64,000 bases of DNA from Siphonodentalium dalli (GCA_032622095.1 CP136066.1:51184911-51248910); one strand, 5' to 3'; counted from the stretch's first letter, positions 22,147 through 34,873 are shown. Made by a program: numbers and translations. Notes: generated by a model from the letters alone, not told the origin.

Positions 22147-24438
22147 TTGCCAAATAAGTCAGTATCTAAAAATAGAATGGCTGAAGCATAGGCCCCGGTG
22201 CGCACATGTGCTATGGACGTGCTCTGATTGGCTCTGCACATAAAGGTAAAGGTCATACTCCGTGTCGGGATAATACATTTTGCCAAAATTGTTATTTTGC
22301 TGTCACTCAAGATTCTGTGTTCTTTGAGAATCAGGTGTCCTGCGGATACCAAACTCTAATTGACGCGGGCAAATTTCACTGAGTTTCATTTCAATCTGAA
22401 TAGAAGATAGATCTAAGAAGATTTACAAGACTTTCGTCCTCTTATAACTAGTTGAAGCTTTCCTATGAAACAATAAGGACAAACCGTATAAAAACTGATT
22501 CTTTGTCAAAACAATCATTGAATGGAACCACCTGGAGGACACGACCAGCGCATGTGATTTAACATCAACAACAACATTAACAGCGTAAGTCGTCCAACTT
22601 GAACGGTGAACCTACAGCCACATCAAGGCTCCTAGACCGACCAACATACAGATGCAGATCGAACTTGAAACAAGATAATCACAAAGTGAGTATTTACTGT
22701 ATTATATATTATAATATAAGTGTTTTCCGCGTAAAAAACATTCAATTAATTCTATTCAATATAATTCATTGTCATTGACGCGAAATTAGGTTACTTTGTA
22801 CAACTGACCACCTCGATACAATCATTATGATTAAACGCTGAAATGCATAAAACTAAAAGGCCATGCGTTGAAATTATTCAGATTCAGGGGTCATTGATAT
22901 TGTTGCCACATTTTGGTGTGTTGGCTGGTTGGAAACGGGACAGCTCGTCCCACTCCCAGATCTACTCGTGGCCATATACTATAGCGACGAGGTCGCCGAG
23001 TCACGATGTGGCCATGGAAACGACGATTAGCTTTCTTGAGTAAATTCTCCCAGCCTGCAAAGGTATCTGTGTCAACGGCGTCACGGGTGCCTTGTATCGC
23101 AACTACCGTACAGTAACGGTGCAGATATTTATTATCGCCAATTCGTTATCGCTAATTTTATCAGGGAATTTCATATGAAATGGTAGATAAAGAGTGATAC
23201 CATGCAAAAAAAATCACTCAACTATGCAGGGTAGATATGCCTACGGCTACACGTATACTGAAATGGAGCCTATACAAGTTGGTAGAGGCATATCAGGAGA
23301 CAACGGGTCGTCATCTTTGTATCCCGTCCCATATGGAATCCATATCCCCCCTCAGGGTTCCCATATGGGGTCGATGTCCGCCATTTTGTTTTTCATGGAA
23401 CTCTGCCGCATCGGGTATATATTCGGTGTATTTTGGCGCCAAGAAAAGGGATATCTGTCGGAAATCAAGTTCTGTTAATTTAAAGACATCAACCCTGATA
23501 ATTAGGAAAAATGTCGTTAGTATGCAAAAACAGCATTCTCTTAGGCTTTTTTTTTTAATTGTCCAAAACAAGCTCGAATTGTTTAATTATGTTACTGAAT
23601 GTGTTAGATCTTGTTAGAAATCAATTGTCATCTAAATATTTGATCATTAATACTGACATTTAAGAACTTCAACTATATGTAACCATATTTGTTTTTATTT
23701 AAAAATACTTTTTGAGTATTAATTATATAATAATATAAGCCAACACACAACAACAACATAAATGGTACTGTTTTGAAAGTTCATGTTTCTTGCAATAGGA
23801 AATTTGTATGGGCCAATTCCTTTGAATTATGTGCATATAATATTGATATTGGTAATTGCGTGGACTAGAGATGGGCGGTTAACCGTGGAATCAGTTCGGT
23901 TTCGGTTGTCGGGGAAAAAACGGAAATGACAACCGTGGTAAGTTGGGAAAACCCGTAGTTTCGGTTGTCACAACTTCCTGTAATCATGGCAAATGGAAAG
24001 GGGATTTATTTAATTTAATTTGATTCAGGTAACGTAAGTTAACAGGTGAGTATCAAGTACGACCAACACTGAAATATAAATCCATTAACCTCTGATCTCC
24101 GCAGCGAATTAAACTCATGCGGGGATAGTGAAAGTAAAATTACCGAGAAAACTATAGTCCAATTCTCCTAACGCGGCCGCAGTGCTTTATGTGTAAACAG
24201 TGTGACGTCACCGATGATTTATACAGCCTATAATTCAGCGAAGCACGTGTATTGCACATGCATTCGCCAACACGGGAAACACACATCAAAATTTCAAATA
24301 CGCCTCCGAAAAACAGAATAAATTATATCGTCCTTGGCTGACTGGGGCAGATCCAGCAGAAACAATGCCTGGTCTATTGGTGACAGGAGTAAAGTTGAAC
24401 CCACTATTTACTCTAAATGAAATACTTGTTTGACAGAG
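22147..24438. other. about 2.3 kb without an identified gene
   Basis: A GT-AG style donor follows a non-coding stretch at about 22680 (cacaaa|gtgagt), and a 66-codon frame lies at 22843-23043 ('MHKTKRPCVEIIQIQGSLIL...'). I cannot tie either to a gene. Overlapping frames at 23194-23617 read the same DNA in conflicting ways. At about 23865 'tagagatgggcggttaaccg' resembles an element terminus but no inverted partner was found. Confidence 0.3.
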
Positions 24439-24446
24439 GTTACATG

Positions 24447-25212
24447 CAGGCTTGTCAACCGGTACCGGTACCGGCGGTACTTGACCGTTTCAACGGCACC
24501 GGTCCTGATACTCAGTACCGACGGTTCTCGGTACTCGCCAAAAACAGTAAATAGATCAGTATAGATCGATTAAAATTGAAGGAACTTTCCTCCTTTAAGA
24601 GTGCCGCAACTGCCGCTTGCATTATGGTATGCTACTATGTGTCAACGGATCAAGCACGCGGCGGCGGATGCCGAGTCTTTAAGCTGTTATCATATGTATT
24701 TAACAATGTATATATGTGTCATTGACTCAATGTGTGTTACATTATAACTTACATATGAGGATTGCAGCCTTGCAGGTACCTAAAATGTATTTCAGTTTAA
24801 ATTGTCATTCACCATATATATATACCCATCTTTCCGATGTATGTATTTGAGCGCCTGAAGCCCTAAACATAAAAGGCTAAATTATGGCACATTTTAGGTG
24901 ATTGTTGTGGGTGATAAATCCAACTATGTCAGACTATACTAATGCATGTATGTCACACATGTATGTGTGGCTGCTGTGGCATACGTGCATTAGGATAGTC
25001 TGACATGGGTGTATTTGTCATCCACAACAATCAACAAAAACTGGCACAAAGTGCCATACATTACCAGTAATTACCACATTAGAATATACTCTTTTAAATG
25101 TGTGATATATAGTGGAATAAACAAGACAACACCAGTACCGGTACCGGTACCGCGGTTCCAACGCAGTACCGGTACCGACTACCTTGGTACCGGCGGTACT
25201 TTGACAAGCCTG
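24447..25212. mobile_element. hAT-like MITE with 8-bp target-site duplication
   Basis: The termini are caggcttgtcaa (24447) and ttgacaagcctg (to 25212), perfect 12-bp inverted repeats of hAT type. The flanking 8-mer gttacatg is identical at 24439-24446 and 25213-25220. Subterminal regions at both ends are packed with the palindrome ggtaccggtacc and variants. At 766 bp with no transposase it is non-autonomous. An imperfect internal hairpin spans 24899-25034 with arms of about 54 bp. Confidence 0.9.
24899..25034. repeat. internal imperfect hairpin of the hAT-like MITE
   Basis: The left arm 'tgattgttgtgggtgataaa' ... 'gtcagactatactaatgcat' pairs with the right arm 'atgcac/gtgcattaggatagtctgac ... 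tcatccacaacaatca' with a few mismatches. The loop is about 28 bases around 'tgtcacacatgtatgtgtgg'. Confidence 0.7.
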
Positions 25213-25220
25213 GTTACATG

Positions 25221-26139
25221 TGTAGTATTAACCCACATAATCACTGTCATACTAGAATATTTTTTATTTTCAAAGTCTTTATTTATATGTCCATGTGTAC
25301 TCATAATAGTGGGGCACACATGTACTTACTCAAATAGAACATGGAGGTGGGTGTTGAAATGCATGTCAGAGTTAGTAGTCAGGCATCCAAATAAATCATC
25401 CCACATGGTCTATTCTCGCAGGGATATGCCAAGAGGAGGGGAGGGGGTGGTGGGTTGGTTGCATATTTTTTCAATGACATTTAATTTTTTCCCCAAAACC
25501 AATTATAAATACCAAAATGAATATATAATTATAGACCAATATAAATCAAGAGAAGGGGCTCCCAGTTGTAATATTTTACCCACTATTTATTATTTTATAA
25601 CACGATATCATTGGGTGGGTTCTGCTTCTGATGAGGACAAAATTGGACAGTTTCATTAAGCTTACCTGACTGGTATCTAAAACCTTTTTTACCCTTTTTA
25701 TGTTTTATCCTACTATTTTAACATTTAAATTTGAGTATGAACTACCTGTAGAATTTAGTTCCTGATAACATTCACTTAATTCAAATAAATCTTCTGATGA
25801 ATGTCAGTGTTATACGTTTTATATGTCTTCCAACACATGTACACATGTGGTGCACATATTAAATGTCAACACATGAATCTCATATCAGGTTTGCTCAAAT
25901 TGGGTTGGTTATTCAAGAAGGGGAAGTCCTTGCAGATTTAATACTCTGCCTTCAAATTAATTGAATCAAGAATATGTATGTATGTCACTGTGAACACTTT
26001 AATTTCTAAGCTGAGTGTATAATTCTAACTATTTATTTTGAAGTAAATTTGACAAGTACTGACTGGTGTAGTCTTCATAGTGCCAGTCTTCTCAGTTTTT
26101 ATATTGAATTGTAAATTGGGCAATGTTGTCAGGCACTTA
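25221..26139. other. no supported gene
   Basis: AT-rich sequence. The long frame at 25009-25659 starts inside the MITE and crosses its right end, so I do not accept it as a gene. A phrase 'gtagtcttca...gtcttctcagt' at about 26070 also occurs near 41640 and in the foldback at 35.6 kb. Confidence 0.45.
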
Positions 26140-29100
26140 TCGATGATGATGATGATTGTTTATTTGTATAATATTTCCAAGCTTATGACAATGGTGATAA
26201 TAAACAAACAAAAATGATATTATACAGGAGCGACATGGCCCAGATGGGCCGTCTTCCTGTCGCCCCTACGTATACAAACATGAAGTGGCAACTAATGAAG
26301 TGAAATGATAATGAAAATGATAGAATGTAGTTCATAATAGACAAACAAGGTATCCAAACCACTTATGGGGTGCATCTACATGCATGTGTTAATACATATG
26401 TATTGGTAGTTTTCATGGGCTTATAATAAATCTGTCACTAATGATGGGATATGGCCGGGGCTGTTTTAATTCTTCATTGGTTAAGAAAATAATGGCTTCC
26501 GATTATCAAATGCATTGAATGATCGTTGTTGCTGAAATAGGTATTTGTTTCAGGTTATCGAGGAATTCATATATCGATATGTAAGAAGCAGTTTATCGTT
26601 TCGTCCCGCCAACATGTTAAGGTGAACATACCAGACTGCACTACAGTTACTACAATGATGGGGGGATTAGGGGTCAATGCTATATTAAGCCACTTTACAG
26701 TCTTGACAAAATGAGTTGTTGCATTTAACTTTTGTTGCATATTGCAATAAATATTTATTTTTCAATTCTTTTTTAAATCTATTTCTAAATCTGATATTTT
26801 TCAGATTGTTATCCAATAAGTTCCATATGCACGGAAACGCGTGTTTGGGTAGTATAGAAGTAAATGTCGTTCTCGGGGTTAATGCTTTCAAATTGCCAGC
26901 TTGTCGAGTATTAGCAGTTGTATATTCAAACGAATTATCAAATGATTTCGGAAGGTTTCCTATTGTCCAATCAAATACAAAAGTGGCCGATTGTAACCGA
27001 TACATGTCATAAAATTTTAGAATCTTTTCTTTGCGAAATATTGGCTCTGTGTAGCTTCTATACGTTCTGTTTGCCATGATACGGATCGCTTTTTTTCTGT
27101 TGTTTGAAGAGAGTATTTCCAGTGTCAGCATGACCCCAAATTGGCAACCCATATATGAGATGACTGTGGATTAGAGAAAAGTATAAAGTTTTCAAACAGT
27201 TTTTGGGAAGTATACGTTTAACCTTATTGATGCAGTACATTGCATTGGATATCCGTGTTTTTACCATTGATATGTGATATTTGAAGGTGAGATTTTCATC
27301 AATATTAATTCCGAGGAATTTCATACATTGTTCCGGTCTAACGTTTCCAATTCGTGTTAGTGGCTCGTTGTTCAGTTTTATTTTAAGAATATTCCATTTA
27401 AAGTCATTATTAGTTGGATGTAGTAACATGTACTTACTTTTTGTTATATTAATAACCAATTTATTGCTACAGCACCAATTGTGAACTTTTTTCAATTATA
27501 AATTAACTTGTTTTTCAATTTGGCGTTGGTCATTTCCAGAAATATGGAGTGTTGTGTCGTCTGCAAATGAAAGTATGTTCAAACACGTGCTATTGGGCAT
27601 ATCGTTGACGTATATGAGAAAAAGTAGCGGCCCTAAAATAGATCCTTGATGCACCCCACAGCTAATATGGAGCATATTTGATTTTTCATGTTCGATTTCA
27701 ACATATTGCTGTCTACACTCTAAGTAACTCGTGAACCATTTCTTGGTTATGCCCCTGCTACCATAATGGTCAAGATTTTGAAGGAGTATTTCATGACTGA
27801 TTGTGTCAAAAGCCTTTGAAAGGTCAATAAAGATTGCTAATGTAGAGTCTCGTGTCTTTTTGTCGTTATTTTCGGCAATATGATGTAATAAATGAAGTAA
27901 TGGGTGGGTTGTTGAGTGGTTTGCTCTAAATCCAAATTGGTTTTCGTGGAGGATATCAAATTTTGTTAAGAACGAGTTTAAACGTTTATGCATAAGTTTT
28001 TCCATAATTTTAGAGAAAGCGGGAAGAATACTGATTGGTCTATAATTTTCAATATTTTCACGGGCACTATTTTTGTATATTGGTACTACTCTGGAGATTT
28101 TCATTTTTTTAGGAACAACGCCTTGTTTGAAAGATAAATTTATTATGTACGAAAGCGCGTTTGCTGTTTCATTTATAGTACTTTTCATTAGCTTCGTTGA
28201 TATATTAAAAAAGTCTACACAGCTTTTATTGGACATTTTGGTGCAAATATCTACAATCTCCGACAATGATGTTTCTGAGAGAAAGAAGTTCTTTTGGTTT
28301 TTTTCAGACATATAATCAAGAGGTTGTATATCCTGAATTTTCTCTACGTTATTAGCTGTATTCTGACCTATTGTTGCGAAATATTCGTTAAATGATTGCG
28401 CAATAGTTGCTGGATCTGAAATTGTTCTGTTTCGAAATTTTATATTTTTTGGAAGACTATGGGAACATGTTGATAATTCAAGAGCATCTTTTAATATGGT
28501 CCATGTTCGTCTCATGTTATTTTTATTTTCTTCGAGAATTGAGTTATAGTACTGGTTTTTGCTCTTCCTCTTCAGTTGGTTGAATACTTTACAATATGCT
28601 TTATATTTATCTATATTGATTGTCGATGGCTGTGCTATTTTTTTTAGTAAATAGCTTAGTTTTATTCAATGATGATTGCAATAATCCGTTTGTAATCCAA
28701 GGTTCTCTTTTGATATATTTTTTCCTTTGTTCGGTGTATCTGAGGGAAGGCTTGCTCATATGCTGATATATACTGTTCTATAAATTTTTCATACGCTTGT
28801 TCTGCTGAATTGCAGCCGAAAACTGAGTCAAACGATAGACTGCCTAGGATTTCTTTAAATGAATTTATATTTTTTTCATTAATTATTCGAATGGGTTCTA
28901 GGGATTGTTGTGCTGAGTTAATATAATTTTGATGTAATTCATTTTCAATGTAGTACGTTGCAAAATCTGATAATTTAATTCCGCAGTCATATTTCCACTT
29001 CGAGTTCGTATGGATATGGTCAATTAATGTTGCTGAGTATTCCGTGACCCGAGTAGGTTTTGTAATCACAGGGAGGTAACCCCGCTCAAATATGTTATCT

Positions 29101-29790
29101 ATACAATCTCCGGGTTTCGTATGATTATCAGAGTTTAGTAGGTCAATGTTGAAGTCCCCAATCAAATATGCTTTAGCGTGCGATTCATTCAGTTTGACCA
29201 TTATGGCATCTATATAAGTCATGAATTCATCGATATCTGCTTTTGGGGCTGTGTTAGGTCTGTATATTACTCCTACCACATATGAGTTGTTTTTTAGGAT
29301 TAATTTCAACAAATAGCGTTTCTGCGACGTGTGGTATAAATATATATAAGTCAGGTCTATTTCTAAATGTTATGCCAATTTTTATAAATAATCCAACCCC
29401 ACCTCTACCATCGTCGTTATCTGGACGCGTTGCGTATTCGAAAGGTTGATACCCGGGTAATATATATGTTTCCTTGATCCGGAATATTTCAGATAGGGCT
29501 ATGACGTCGAAGATATTGTCGTTGTTTTGGATATTACATAATAAGTCTTTGAATGAATCCCAGTTCGCATTTAGACTTCGGCAGTTAAGGCCTAATACTG
29601 AAGTGCCTTTCTTTGATTGTTTTATATTGGCCCGGAATTGAGTGGGTGCATAATAATCACAAGAGTGATTCATGAGTTCGTATGGGTCGATTTTTTCATC
29701 ACAGTCATCTCTCCCATATCTGTTTGTGAAGTCATATTTTTTACCAGCCTGGAGTTCACCAAGATTTATTTCACCGATCATGATATTTAT
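26140..29790 (-). mobile_element. near full-length but inactivated LINE (endonuclease + RT + C-terminal domain)
   Basis: Read on the minus strand from 29781: an N-terminal block 'YDFTNRYGRDDCDEKIDPYE', then an APE-type endonuclease ('LGLNCRSLNANW', 'ALSEIF', 'GRGGVGLFI', 'GVIYRPN', 'IGDFNIDLL', 'SATLIDHIHTN'). Next is the RT ('NYRPISILPAFSKIMEKL', 'QFGFRANHST', 'AIFIDLSKAFDTISHE', 'GVHQGSILGPLLFLIYVNDM', intact 'SFADDTTL' near 27560). The thumb/C-terminal region runs to a stop at about 26685. Damage: frameshift in an A-run near 29295, another near 28700, an in-frame TAA at 27498-27496, and a frameshift in an A-run near 27105. The endonuclease's last SDH motif reads 'LSDFATYY', so its catalytic His is missing. 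A 3' UTR follows with a GC-rich hairpin and an (atc)n tail at 26140-26160. Jockey/CR1-group by appearance; clade not certain. Confidence 0.9.
26225..26268 (-). other. GC-rich hairpin in the LINE 3' UTR
   Basis: On the element's sense strand, gcgaca pairs with tgtcgc and, nested inside, ggccca pairs with tgggcc around a tiny loop. This is striking in an otherwise AT-rich 3' UTR about 70-100 bases before the (atc)n end. Stem-loops in this position are the recognition site for some LINE reverse transcriptases. Confidence 0.6.
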
Positions 29791-30640
29791 TGTTTTCCTT
29801 TTTTGAGTTATTACTAAAGCCCAATTGGTGACATTCTAGAATTATGGAGAGGCGTTCGAGCATAATTAGACATAGGTGGTTTGGATATTCAATATCAAAT
29901 ACATTCTGGATAAACATAAATAGAATTTAGAAATATATTGTTGGGAAAGCGTTGCATTCGTTTGGTCCATTGTATTAAAATAAATCAAATATTTTTGATT
30001 TTAGCTACATTACTGGTGTCTATGTAATATAGTCCGCTCATATATATGTTTATAATGTATAGTTATTACTATAATGACATGTGTGGGGAAGTAAATCCAT
30101 AGCACATGGTTAAGTTTCTTTTATTATTTATTTATTATGAATTTTGAGATTCATTTGATTACTATTTATTTTCGTAATGGGTTAAAATTTATCAAACGAA
30201 CAGTATATTCCAGTATTCCAACTATAAATGTGTAAATCAAGGTAAACGTGTGTCCTGCCACAGCACCGCCATGTCAGTGACCCATATATAGAATATCGCC
30301 AAAACACGTAGAATGAATATAAATACGAAGGAAGATTATACCATAATTCATGTATATATATAATGCTAATTCCAGTGTTTCAGATCGGAACATCGACATA
30401 ACCATTCTCTGGCAGGACCACCTTTACCTGGTTTGAAGAATTAAAGATGGTCTATCTCTTCGCGGTGTTTCTTATTACATCTGTGAGACAGTTTTAGAAC
30501 AGAAATTCGGGCGAAAATGTTCGGAGAACTCGAAGAGTGTAGTACGTAGGATAACTCTATCTTGTTAAAATCCTCAATTATGGATGTTTTATTTAAAAAA
30601 TTTGTTGTTGTATTTGTGGCATGGAAGAGATATACCATTC
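29791..30640. other. AT-rich flank, nothing recognised
   Basis: This is the region upstream of the LINE's ORF2. I see no ORF1 of the element in it. Confidence 0.45.
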
Positions 30641-30649
30641 CTGCAATAA

Positions 30650-31099
30650 ATGATTGTATATACTAAAAACAATAAAGGTATAATCAATACAATAACAATA
30701 ATAACAAAAGTCGAGAGGTTAGGGACGTCCATACGCCAGCAAGTCCGCATGCACGGCACGCCATCGCGGGCACTCGGCCACAGAAAACCGCAAGGCGCCA
30801 GAAACACAACATGCAAACCCACCAAAGTAAAAGACATAATAAGCAAACCCCATGTAGCTCCATCTGCAACGGCGCTACCGGAATTTGCCCTCAAACACAT
30901 GCATGATTTATTCTTGCGAGATAATTGTACGCTATTTACAGGCAAATCCCGGCAGCATCACCACAGGCCGAACCACCGAGATCACACCTCACACACAGTT
31001 AGCCACGATACAGATGAATCCCGTGTGCATGCCCCCGCCCCAATCCCGACACCATACCGTTCTCCACGACAAAACTCCTGCAAGACCATACCGCGCTGA
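30650..31099 (+). CDS. unrecognised 149-codon ORF in a GC-richer island
   Basis: The frame encodes a basic, Pro/His/Arg-rich product ('RQQVRMHGTPSRALGHRKPQ', 'SRQHHHRPNHRDHTSHTVSH'). The DNA at 30710-31110 is clearly more GC-rich than its surroundings, so it arrived or evolved differently. A minus-strand frame (30945-30589) with two hydrophobic spans overlaps it. Codon context does not decide between them and no domain is recognised. It may be a fragment of a mobile element. Confidence 0.2.
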   Translation: MIVYTKNNKGIINTITIITKVERLGTSIRQQVRMHGTPSRALGHRKPQGARNTTCKPTKVKDIISKPHVAPSATALPEFALKHMHDLFLRDNCTLFTGKSRQHHHRPNHRDHTSHTVSHDTDESRVHAPAPIPTPYRSPRQNSCKTIPR

Positions 31100-32753
31100 C
31101 CCTCCAGCGCATGAACGCACCGTTAGGCATAATTATGTGCAATCAAATTATTTGATAAGTGTTCTGAATAAATATTTATTCATGCCATTACACAATAAAA
31201 ATTCATGTTATTTTATTATGTGGCTCCATATTTAGTGTTGGATCGGCCTGCAGCCCATTTGTGCACTAAGTGCATACATAGATGATCTCTAATGAGTCGC
31301 AATTTTATATGAAATTTATTAACCAAGCTAAAGCTCGACTCAAATAAAAAATTTGTGGACAAGGTTCATAAATTTTGTAAATAAATTGGATGAATTCGAA
31401 ATCCATTCTATCACATAATCGCATTTTAGCAAGGAAAACGATCTCAAAATGCCTGGGGTTAAAAAATTTTTTTTATTACTTTACCACAACCAAAGAAACC
31501 TTCTAGAAAAAATATAGTTCCATTTTGAATGCGTCTTTTCTTGCCGACAAAATTGTTCAACCACCATTATCACCAATGTTTATCTCACAGTCAACACTAA
31601 ATAACCCAACACAAATCGAATATCATAATTATAATCTAATTAACATAATAATAAAGTTCTGGCATTGATATCGACATCATTGAACGGAGCTCTTACGTCA
31701 CTGTGCATGGGAATTATACATGTGTGTCTTACTAAAAAATATGAGATCGGATTTAGGGGCTACTATGTGATAAATTTTGATCTTAGACACTCTTTCTCTG
31801 GGAGCCTTTATTCAACCGCAGCTTCTTTGTGCACTTTTAGCACAATTTGTTCGTTTAATCATTTTAATTTTTAAATTGTTTTTATTTAAAAGTTGAAAAA
31901 AATATTGAATTTATAATTATTTTGGAAATTTTCAAACTGATAACCAAAAGTCAGTGAAAGTAGGAAAATGTTCGACTTTTGGCCTAAAACAACAAATTGC
32001 ACTGTATCATGCCAAATTCAACGCAACTTTGATTTAATATTTTGACAAAACACGCTGACGTCATGATAATAAAAATATTTAAAATAAAAGAAAACATAAA
32101 TAATAATTAGAAGTAGAATAGCAATGGTGTCTTCGAATCCATGCCTGATCGACAGTGCAAGTGTCTTTTGTGTGGCAGCATCTTTTGATATGACAAAAAT
32201 AGCGATTACACTCAGGTGGTTGAATGCAATATTGACACTTTTTCTTCTCTGAACTGAGTTTATCCTCCGGACTGGCTGAAGTTGATGGGGGGGGGGTAAA
32301 CTATTACTATTAATTGTTAGTTGTGATGATGCAAATTTATATTTCAGGTTCTGACATTTCACGTGGTAAGGATTGAAGCCCATTTCAGAGGCAGGAGGGG
32401 ATGTGTGGCATAACTTCTAAAATAACAAAATGAAAATCAGCCAACACCAGCTTCACCAGCTCCAATGAAGATTTTTCTCAGCTTCTATATAAGACTGTGA
32501 CATTGGTCAAGACAGATAAATGGTTGCAAAGACACAGTTAAAGAAAAAAATGAGACCTAAACTTTCTCAAGAGAAGACTGTGTAAAAGACAAAGTTATGA
32601 TTCATCCTTCTCCTATACCCCACTTCAATGCAAAGGATTTGCAATGCAAAGGATTTGCAAAGTTTGGTGCGAGATATAGAAATTAGTTTTGTCTGTCTTG
32701 TGCATATGTCTGTTAGGAAATATTTTGCTCTATTTTGTTTAGGTGCAATTTTT
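31100..32753. other. AT-rich sequence, no supported gene
   Basis: Short frames only. A local 18-base duplication 'aatgcaaaggatttgc' occurs at about 32627-32660. Confidence 0.45.
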
Positions 32754-33724
32754 AGCTCAACTTGCCAAAGTAAAATGTAAGCTATTGCCATGGGATGGCG
32801 TTTGTCTGAGCGTGTATCCATCCATCTGTCAACAATTTCTTTTAGCACACCCTACAGGTCACAGCTCTCATCCGATCATCACCAACTTCATAAGGATCTT
32901 TGGAGTGACCTCTACATGGGAGCCATGAATGTTTCCCGAAATTCGTTTAAAACAGCCATCTTGGATTTCAAATTTGAATTCATCGGCACACATTTTAGTC
33001 GGTATTTATTGGAAAAATGTTTTGGGTGGTGGCTATCAAAATTGAATGAATTTTTATGAAAAACATAGCTGCTGGCAGCCATCTTAGACTTTACTATTTG
33101 CATGACTAAATTCTTTGGCGCCCTATAGTAGGCTAGAGATCACATCCATAATCCATTCGTCACCAAAATTCATATGAACCACTAGATAAAGAGTCATTAA
33201 ATTTAGTTGAAAAAATATGGCAACCAGTGGCCATTTTGGATTTTATTCTTTGCATAACTAAATCCTTCGCCATTCCCTACAGGCCACATCCCTCATTGTC
33301 ACTAGATGGGAGCCATCAAATTTTTTCCAAATATTGTTAAAAACAAACATACGGCCATCTTGGATTTCACAAATTAATACATCGGCACACCCTGCAGCGG
33401 ACGTTTATTGGAGAAATGTTCAAAAAATTTACAGGCATTTCACGATCACTTCTGGATGGCAGCTCTTGAATTTGAACAATATTCAAAGAACTGCCTGCCG
33501 CCATCTTGGATTTTACTCTTTGCATCACTAGATACCTTGTCATGCCCTTGACTGACAACATTATTTTTTTTCTCATTGATCCCAAACTTCATAAGGTGCT
33601 TCGTGTTGACCTCTGGTGAACGCTACTTAAAAATAACTTTCCGCATTCCTTATATCTCCATTGGCTGTAATGTATGAATTATCACCTCTCCAGGTTGAGC
33701 TACAGTGTCATTGACACTTTCATT
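32754..33724 (+). mobile_element. repeat element with internal about 170-200-bp tandem monomers, copy 1
   Basis: Starts 'agctcaacttgccaaagtaa' ... 'agctattgccatgg' and ends 'ttgagctacagtgtcattga' + cactttcatt. Inside, diverged monomers each contain an 'agccatcttggattt...' block, 'tttgcatgactaaatccttt', and 'caggtca/cacagctc'. The same ends and monomers occur at 36462-37613 and, without a clear right end, at 37974-38680. The layout (unique ends, variable number of internal monomers) resembles the 'pearl'-type elements described in bivalves. No protein is encoded. Confidence 0.7.
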
Positions 33725-33834
33725 ATTAAAGATACATAATACGATTTAATGGTCCCCATATCATCCAGTACAACAACAATGGAATTTCACAAAAAGCTGA
33801 TTTGGTTATCCAAATGAGTATATCCCCATTTGCG

Positions 33835-34873
33835 TAGGTCCCATAAATGGGCGAAAAATAAAAGATTTGAAGGGAGGAATGGGGGTATGTATATCTCAAT
33901 TGAGACATATTTTAAACGAAAAATGATACAATAATCGATAAAAGTGGCTTGTTCTATCAAAAATGTGTGCCACGGTTGATAAATATTTGCTGTGTATACC
34001 TTACTTGTATTTAAATTTGTGCAGCACTATTTTTTTGCTCAGTTTTAAATGGGTGAATTTAAAATGGACACAAATATTTTTGTAAATATCTTGGATCTGA
34101 TGACAGTTTAAGTGCTTAATCATTCCCGAAGATACATGTATATCTTAAACACCATCAAGACAGATTTACATAGTGTAAAACATAACTGCGTCATCAATTT
34201 GTTGTGAAGATGTGTGTTCATATGCTCGAAATAATTATTCGGACACTGAAATAGTTATAGACATCATTGAAATGAACTAGAAAGAAGTAAAACCACAACC
34301 GTGTATATGCTACTTGTCTGCAGGTTGTGTTGACATGACTAATTCAGGCTATTTGGTCAGGGAAAGTGTCACTCCATGGTTGTACGTCGTGCTTTCGCGC
34401 ACCATCAGTCTGGATCATGTGTACTTCTTAACAATATGGGTAATTGTGTTGATGTTGGTTGCTTGTATGAAACTATTGTCATACATGCAGACCTATATTT
34501 GTTCATTCAGTCTAACATTGAGTAATGTGTGTAATACATCAACATAGCCCTTTTGTCTGCCATGTGGTTTAATGTAAACTCAGGATTCCTTCTAGTTTTT
34601 GCTCAGTTTTAAATTTGCACATCGATGGGTGTGCAAAAATTAGTACTGCACGAAATTTAAATACGAGTAAGGTAGGCATATATGCCACTGTATGCCCATA
34701 GCGAATGTTTATCATCATATTGGTCTGCACCAGTGACATCGGAGGATATTATTGATAGAACAAGCCACTATTATCATGTCGTTATTTATTTAAAATCAGT
34801 CTCAATTGACTGTTGTCCTTCAAATCTCTCTTTTTCGCCATTTTAGGGCACCTCTGCAATTATTGGGGACCTA
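33835..34873. mobile_element. 1.04-kb foldback DNA element with long TIRs
   Basis: The left arm (33835 to about 34045) and the inverted right arm (about 34600-34873) align over 200+ bp. Shared blocks include 'taggtccc', 'gatttgaag', 'tcaattgaga', 'agtggcttgttctatca', 'taccttact.gtatttaaat' and 'tgctcagttttaaat'. Arms have many substitutions, so it is old. The spacer has a 77-codon frame (34314-34547) with no recognised domain. Confidence 0.75.

Noticed and set aside
25009-25659. 216-codon open frame on the plus strand
   Set aside because: It begins inside the hAT-like MITE, crosses its right TIR and target duplication, and its 'PVPVPVPRF' stretch comes from the ggtaccggtacc iterons. Not a gene.
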